In this document: piece after piece, positions 57,841 to 64,000 of the stretch | Position numbering within the stretch: position 1 is the stretch's first letter | How the letters are laid out: each line of letters begins with the position of its first letter | Source of the DNA: Azadirachta indica | Lineage: Eukaryota; Streptophyta; Magnoliopsida; Sapindales; Meliaceae | Reading direction: 5' to 3' | DNA length: 64,000 nucleotides | Assembly: GCA_022749755.1 (NCBI GenBank) | Contig: CM040446.1 | Location: 3,712,966 to 3,776,965 of the forward strand | The notes under the pieces: model-generated | What the model saw: the letters and a program-made list of their open reading frames with translations, nothing else | Database searches by the model: none | Told to the model about the DNA's origin: nothing | Program-made: the position numbers and the translations under genes

Positions 57841-60820
57841 TTCAGTGCGAGCTAGTTCAACGAGTAAAATTTCTCAAAATATTACAGGAGTTTTGGGATT
57901 TTGATCCGGCTTTGTATCGAGTTAGGAAGAGTTCAATTGTTCCACTTTGATATAAAGTTATTTTCCCTCAAATTTGTTATTATTAGATATTTTGCTTGTT
58001 ACAAATTAATTTAAGGATTATACTATTTTTTGTTCTTCATCATTTTTAGACTGATGTAATATTTGATCCTGTATTCTGTAATGTAAAATTTGAAATATTT
58101 TATGTAAAAATAAAATATTTTAATGCAATTTAAAAGATTTTAAGTTCTAAATTTACAAAAAACAATGCAATGGATGTATGGTTGTCAATTCTTTAATAAT
58201 TCGTTACACAAACACCAAAACAAATTATTGTATAATGCTTTCGGGTCACTGTATTCGTTTCTCGAAATCTATAACTTCAATGGTTTTTAACATAAAACAT
58301 TGTTAAAACGCATTTATTAACAATTATTTGTGTAGAGAGTGGAGAGTTAAATATGAAAAGTTACTTATGTTACTGATTTCAAATTTTAACAAATTGTATA
58401 TATTTCTTCAAGAAAGGAAAGAAAGTAATTGGGGTGTGTAAAAATTAAATAAAAATAATAGAATACAACCAAAAAATATATATATATATATATCGAAAAC
58501 TCTTTCATTAAGGATTTGCATAAGATAGACGACGGCAAGGCAATATGGGTGCATGGACGCATGCAACATACGTATTCTCAAAAGTTTCAACGAAATCTGC
58601 CTAACTATATTAATTTTTTCTAGAGTCTATCTACACATTCATATATAGGCCTTTTGCTTTTCCTCAGCTCCTATCCAGTACAAGCTTAATGATCTCAAGA
58701 AAAAAACTATGGCTTCTTTCTACTCATTACAACTGTTCTAGTTTATATATGTATTCTTCTTGAACCCAAAATGGGTTTCTACGAAAAATAAAAAATATGA
58801 TCACATGTAAGTAAGGATATCTAACATAAGAACCATCCTTCAATCGAGTTGCTGCTCTTATCTTTCTGTATAGATATTGAAGTCGCACCATAACTGTTGT
58901 TGTTCATCTCTTTATGTATAAATATTTAAGTTGCACCATAACTGATCCAATTTAAAGCACCTGCAAAAGGTAATAGCTAACATTGAAAGTCTATAAAACT
59001 CAGCAAATGTGCTGTAACCAATACCAACCCTAGGTACCCATTGATTCCAGCAGAGTTCATCCCTATATATATATATAAAACCTGTTCCGTTTAGTTGAAG
59101 TTAAATTAATGAGCTGATTTCAGTTGCAAATTATTTCTGCAAGTTTTAGAAATTTGTAAATAATTGATCAACTTATTTAGGCTTCTAACAAATCTGGAAG
59201 TCAGAGAAGTTGAAGTGTGCACTGATCCTTTGTAAAATTATATATTTGAAATTGAGGTGTTACGAGTTTGAAGTCTCAACTATTGTTAGATAGAAATTTT
59301 AAATGTTAGATATTAGTAATAAATCTGAGTGGATTCCATAAAAAATTGGTGATAACAAATACTGATTTTTAATTAACTTTACGTTTTATGTTAAATGGAA
59401 GTTAACAGTACAACGTAATACACTAAAATGAAAGATTCCATTTGTTTTCTCCATAGATGTTAGGCTAATTATGGCTGAATCAAGTCATTGATATTATCAT
59501 GTTCTTTTCTTCTTAGTCCCTTTTCTGTTTTTCTGATTTTTGAATATTCTCAAGCTGCTATTCTTGGTTAAATCATAAACTTTTCAGGATTTCTTTTGCT
59601 TAGAAAACTGAGGTCCGAATTTGGCAACAGAAGTAAATGTAAGAACGGCAAAATTTCCTTACTCCTAAGCAAGTGACCATAAATACTACCCAAAATTGAT
59701 ATCAAAGGAAGTTGGCAATTGTTGTGAATCAATGAGCGAATTAACGACTTAAAGTACAATTCATAACATAAAATTAATTTAGGTCTTGAAAAAATCTTCC
59801 CTACACCAAGTGTATATATTTACATCCATTAATTAATTAACGAAATTGCAACGTGTATGCATCTTTGGTTTTATAGCATAATTATATTGGATGGGTGTAC
59901 ATAGACCAGCTAGAACTATCAAACACTTTCGCACAGAAAAGATAATGCTTAATACACACTTTCCTCATTTAAATACAAACTTTTCAATGATAGTTAATAA
60001 ATATATAACTACAATATAAAAGAATCTTAATGGCTTAAACTCGTGGCTCTTCTCATTGAAACCTCAACGCTGCATGCAAGTTCTTTATGATTACCAATAA
60101 ATAAAGGCTCCAATATTTCTCTAATGCATATTTTTCCTCTCCGCATTTATTTTCGTAGTACATGAAAATTTATTCATATATAAGTAAACCGAATTAATTA
60201 TTTCTATAGTGGTATGAACGGAATTAATTCAACCCTCAAAACTTTTTTTTGTACTATTTCAAAAAAAAGATAAACACGTCTAGCTAATACACTCTTACAA
60301 TTTCGTTTAATAATCATTATTTTCTTATATATATAAAATATACAAGACTTCTCTATTGTCAATGCTTTTAATTGTAAAATTTGTACATAATTTGATAGTT
60401 TTATCTTGATCCTATTTCATTTTTATTTATAAATGTGAGTCAAATTTGTTTCTAACGGGACAAAAGCTAAATTAGTTCAAATATCTTATATTTCTTGTAC
60501 CATGCTAAAGAATTTGAGTACTGTTATGTATACAAATTCTTATACAAATTAATTTATTTAAATTTATGTTAAGGGTTATATTATTGCCTCATATCTCACA
60601 CTTTAACTATGGTAAAATAAAGTAGATTATATAATATATGTGACAGTAATATAATATACTACCAAATTAGTTTGTATAAATAGAAGTTAATTGTGTTGAA
60701 ATTTGTATCTCAAATATTATTGGAAAAATTTTAAGATTAATTTAAACTAACTAGTACTTGTAACAATCTTTCTTTTTGGAAGACGGTACGTAGGTATGAA
60801 TTATGCCCTTCCTAGCTGCC
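57841..60820. other. Intergenic, no gene seen
   Basis: AT-rich DNA between villin and the GDSL gene, with a TA repeat at about 58476-58492. Short ORFs only. Confidence 0.5.
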
Positions 60821-60827
60821 TATAAAT
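60821..60827 (+). promoter_or_regulatory. TATA box of the GDSL gene
   Basis: TATAAAT, 91-97 bp before the ATG at 60918. Confidence 0.6.
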
Positions 60828-60917
60828 CGATTGTTCTGCTTGCTTTGTAAACAAACCCCGCCCATAAAGTTTTCACTAGTTGCTTTGATCAAATCTCATT
60901 CTGCCATACTTCTGAAA

Positions 60918-62460
60918 ATGGCATTTGTGGTTAACTCATTATGCTTTCTGTTGTTGGTTTTAGGACTGCTACAATATTGGACACATGGAGAACAGAAAGT
61001 GCCTTGTTACTTCATTTTTGGCGATTCATTAGTTGACAGTGGAAACAACAATTTCTTACTTTCGCTGGCAAAATCCAATTATCCTCCTTATGGCATCGAT
61101 TTCCCTACAGGAGCCACCGGAAGGTTTACTAATGGTCGCACTACGGTTGATGTTATTGGTATATCTATCTCCTCCTTTGCTCATTTTAATTTGATCTTTT
61201 CTAGAAATATAATTTCATGCATATATATACCAAATCTTTTCACAAGCGGGATTTATACTTCAAACTTCCTGTATCAATTCAGTGCAAGAGGGATTTGAAT
61301 TACCGGGTTTGCTAAAGCGTACATTTTCGTTACAGCTAAAAAACTCGGATTTGATAGTTACATTCCACCCTTTGCAACTGCTAGAGGTATTGACATTCTG
61401 AAAGGTGTAAATTATGCATCTGGAGGTGCTGGGATTCTCGACGAATCTGGAAGGAACCTAGTAAGAAATTAAATGAATCATTTTTTGACATGCCATATAT
61501 CTAATGATAATCATGTTCTAAAGGAGCTGATCAATTACGTTAATTAATTTGCTATAGGGAGAGCGAATAAGCTTGAATCGTCAGATACAAAATCATCTAG
61601 TTTCAATACTCAAAATTGTTGGCATATTGGGAAGTAAAGATTTAGCTGTGAATTACTTAAACAAGTGCATATATACAGTCACAATTGGAAGTAACGATTA
61701 CATCAACAACTACTTCTTACCACAATTTTACTCAACTAGCAGCCAGTATAACCCACAACAATATGCCGAAGTTCTCGCTAGACGATATGCTCAACAATTA
61801 ATGGTAATAAGTTTTTCTGATTTTGTTTTCGTTCTGTTTTGTATATTTTTTATTTTATTTTATTTTATTTTTTATTGGTAGCAGACCTTGTACAGTTTTA
61901 ACGCCAGGAAGATAGCCTTATTTGGATTGGGTCATATAGGTTGCACACCTGGTGAAGTAGCCATGTACAGCACAAATGGTTCTTCTTCCTGTGTGGAGAA
62001 AATCAACAGTGCAGCCCAACTTTTCAATGCTGAACTCAAATCCCTTGTTGATGGCCTCAATAAAATCTTAACAGATGCTAATTTTACCTACATAAACACA
62101 TATGACATGACAACTTCAATTGCTGCATCTCCAGGTTGGTAACCATTTTCCCAACTGTTTTTCTTTTCTTTTTTTTTTTTTCCTCAGAGAGAAGCAGGAA
62201 TAATGGAATTTATATATATATATATATATATATCACTTGTTTCAGCTTTTACTGTGAGGAATTCTACATGCTGTAAAGTAGTAAATGGAATGTTGTGTAC
62301 TCCTTTTCAAACACCATGCTCTAACGAGGATCAGTACACTTTCTGGGATGCATTTCACCCTACAGAGGCTCTAAATTTACTGGTGGCCGAACAAGCATAC
62401 ATAGCTCAGTCTCCTTCTGACGCTTCTCCTTATGATATTAGCGACCTCGCACAGCTGTGA
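60918..62460 (+). CDS. GDSL esterase/lipase, secreted
   Basis: Five exons: 60918-61158, 61336-61460, 61558-61803, 61885-62134, 62246-62460; 1077 nt, 358 aa, typical of plant GDSL enzymes. The start at 60918 is preferred over the upstream in-frame start at 60831 because it gives a clean signal peptide (MAFVVNSLCFLLLVLGLLQY). Catalytic blocks: FGDSLVDSGNN with nucleophile Ser37, GGAG in block II, GSNDY with Asn168 in block III, and FWDAFHPTE with Asp322 and His325 in block V. It also has the GLGHIGCTPGE segment of the family. It hydrolyses ester bonds; family members act on cuticle, wall or lipid substrates in the extracellular space, and the substrate here cannot be told. A TA repeat lies in intron 4 (62212-62232). 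Confidence 0.96.
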
Positions 62461-62783
62461 CTCATGATTGAATATTGGCCAAACTGAAGTCATCTTATGT
62501 AATTACTTAAATAAGGATCTGTAATAATTATATGAATAATGAAAGCCTGATACTATATACCGGCTTCAATTAAATTATACATGTTTGGTTTGAATTTATG
62601 TGCTTTGTTATAGAATGTATTTACTTCATGAGTAGAAGAGTATGTTTAATATCGCTAACTTTCATTCATTTTTTAACAGACTAAAAATGTGTTTGATGAA
62701 CACCAATTTAATTTAATGTTATGTGATTTTATCCAATAATTATTATGATTTCAAAGTCACAATAATTTATTTGCAAAGAAGTT

Positions 62784-63491
62784 CTAAGGAGTTGTTTGTT
62801 TTTTTGAGATAAAGTCTAAATATAATTATTTAAATGTTTAAAAGTCGTTTGTTTTTTTAATTTATATATGAATATTTGTTAAAAATATCTGAATATAATT
62901 AAATTAAAAATTTTGACTTAAATCTGAATGAATAAATATCTGAATAATTTAATATTTTTTTATTTTTAAAAAATACTCTTATCTTATTAATTTATTTAAT
63001 AACAAAATCAAAATTTTAGTTAATTATTATTAACGTATCTTTATTTTTTTTATTGTAGGTCTACTTTACTTGTCTTCTTATTCCTACTTATTTTATACTT
63101 TAATTATTACAATCAATTTATATATTTATATAATTACAACTATATTATAATATAACTTATTGTTTTTATTCAATTTTTATTGATTTTTATATCATTGATT
63201 ATAAATTATTTTTTTAAAAAAATCATATATCAAATAAATAAATAATGTACATACTAATATAATTTATTAATTTTTTATCTATTATTACACTAATATAATC
63301 AAAATTATTATAAATATAAGTATATATTTAAAAAGAATATATATGTCAAAATATTAATTTTCAGATTTTTTATTTTGTCAAAACAAAAAATTTAATACTT
63401 ATTTTAAAATGTTTAAAATAAAAAATAAACATATAATTCAGATTCAAATTTTAGTGATATTTAGAATTTAGAAAAAAAAAATGCTACCTAA
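62784..63491. repeat. MITE-like element, copy 2 of a two-copy family
   Basis: About 708 bp, colinear with 40308-41028, with shared internal blocks such as gaatataattaaattaaaa, atttatatatttatataat and aatatatatgtcaaaatat. Left end CTAAGGAGTTGTTTGTTTTT, right end (reverse complement) CTTAGGTAGCATTTTTTTTT. Non-coding. Confidence 0.7.
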
Positions 63492-64000
63492 GAGTTGTGG
63501 CACTATAGATCTTAAGTTTAATAGTTCGTAAGAAATAATTATTTTAACATTTAATTTGTGCATTATAAAAAATATTCTACTCGAATATTAGATGATTGAT
63601 TAAACTTATCCAAAAACTAAAATATTTGATAGTATTGTCCTCAAGAAAATACCGAAGTTAAAAGTTATAGTGAGAATAAAAGTTTTAAATACTGTTTTTC
63701 TTTTATACCAATTTAGGAAAGGAAATAATTCAAATTTAGCTTGATTCACTATTTTTCTATTTTGAACATAGAAAAAAAATTTCACATGTTATTAGTTTGA
63801 GTAAATTCTTTAATTATCACCAATTTATAATATAAATTACAAAGTATTATGAATATAATTGAATATGATATGTGTAACTAATTCTTTCTTTTCAAACACT
63901 ATAAACTCACCGATTTAGCCTTACACACATTAAATGCAAATTAGAAAAATTCCATTTTAGGGAGTATTGTGAAAATGACATGTAACTAATTTATCCCAAT
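63492..64000. other. Intergenic to window end, no gene seen
   Basis: AT-rich DNA without recognisable features. Confidence 0.45.

Overview
The window is nuclear DNA of a flowering plant, most likely a eudicot. The evidence is spliced genes with GT-AG introns, a chloroplast transit peptide, plant-only families (class III peroxidase, plant villin, GDSL esterase, plastid NFU, receptor-like protein), Ty3 and Copia LTR elements, and very AT-rich intergenic DNA. I cannot name the species from sequence alone. All exon models were built by eye from reading frame, splice dinucleotides and family knowledge.

Layout: (1) 1-6086 holds a decayed receptor-like-protein (leucine-rich repeat) gene on the minus strand, split by a 4.9 kb Ty3-type LTR retrotransposon (860-5778). 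(2) 8886-12031 (+) encodes a small predicted chloroplast membrane protein resembling the N-terminal part of DUF1517 proteins; its large intron carries a Copia-type solo LTR. (3) 13033-14679 (-) encodes a plastid NFU iron-sulfur scaffold. (4) About 14.7-22.9 kb is a gene-poor AT-rich desert with microsatellites. (5) 22.93-25.5 kb (+) is an uncharacterised gene with a DUF863-like N-terminal motif. (6) 27233-28704 (-) is a secretory class III peroxidase. (7) 32536-39959 (-) is a glucose-6-phosphate 1-epimerase with eight exons. (8) 40.3-45.8 kb is intergenic, with a MITE-like element and short repeats. (9) 45.8-57.8 kb (+) is a full-length villin with 22 coding exons. (10) 60918-62460 (+) is a GDSL esterase/lipase, followed by a second copy of the same MITE-like element.

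The genes are independent plant transcription units and do not form an operon or a joint pathway. Two encode predicted plastid proteins (8886 and 13033), two encode secreted enzymes (peroxidase, GDSL), one is cytosolic or plastid carbohydrate metabolism (epimerase) and one is cytoskeletal (villin).

The most unusual object is the retrotransposon. Its single open gag-protease-integrase-chromodomain ORF lacks reverse transcriptase and RNase H altogether. Its two outer 280-bp LTRs differ at one base, so it moved recently. It also carries an unrelated 624-bp LTR inside, bounded by its own polypurine tract and primer-binding site. This looks like a recently mobile, chimeric, RT-less chromovirus.
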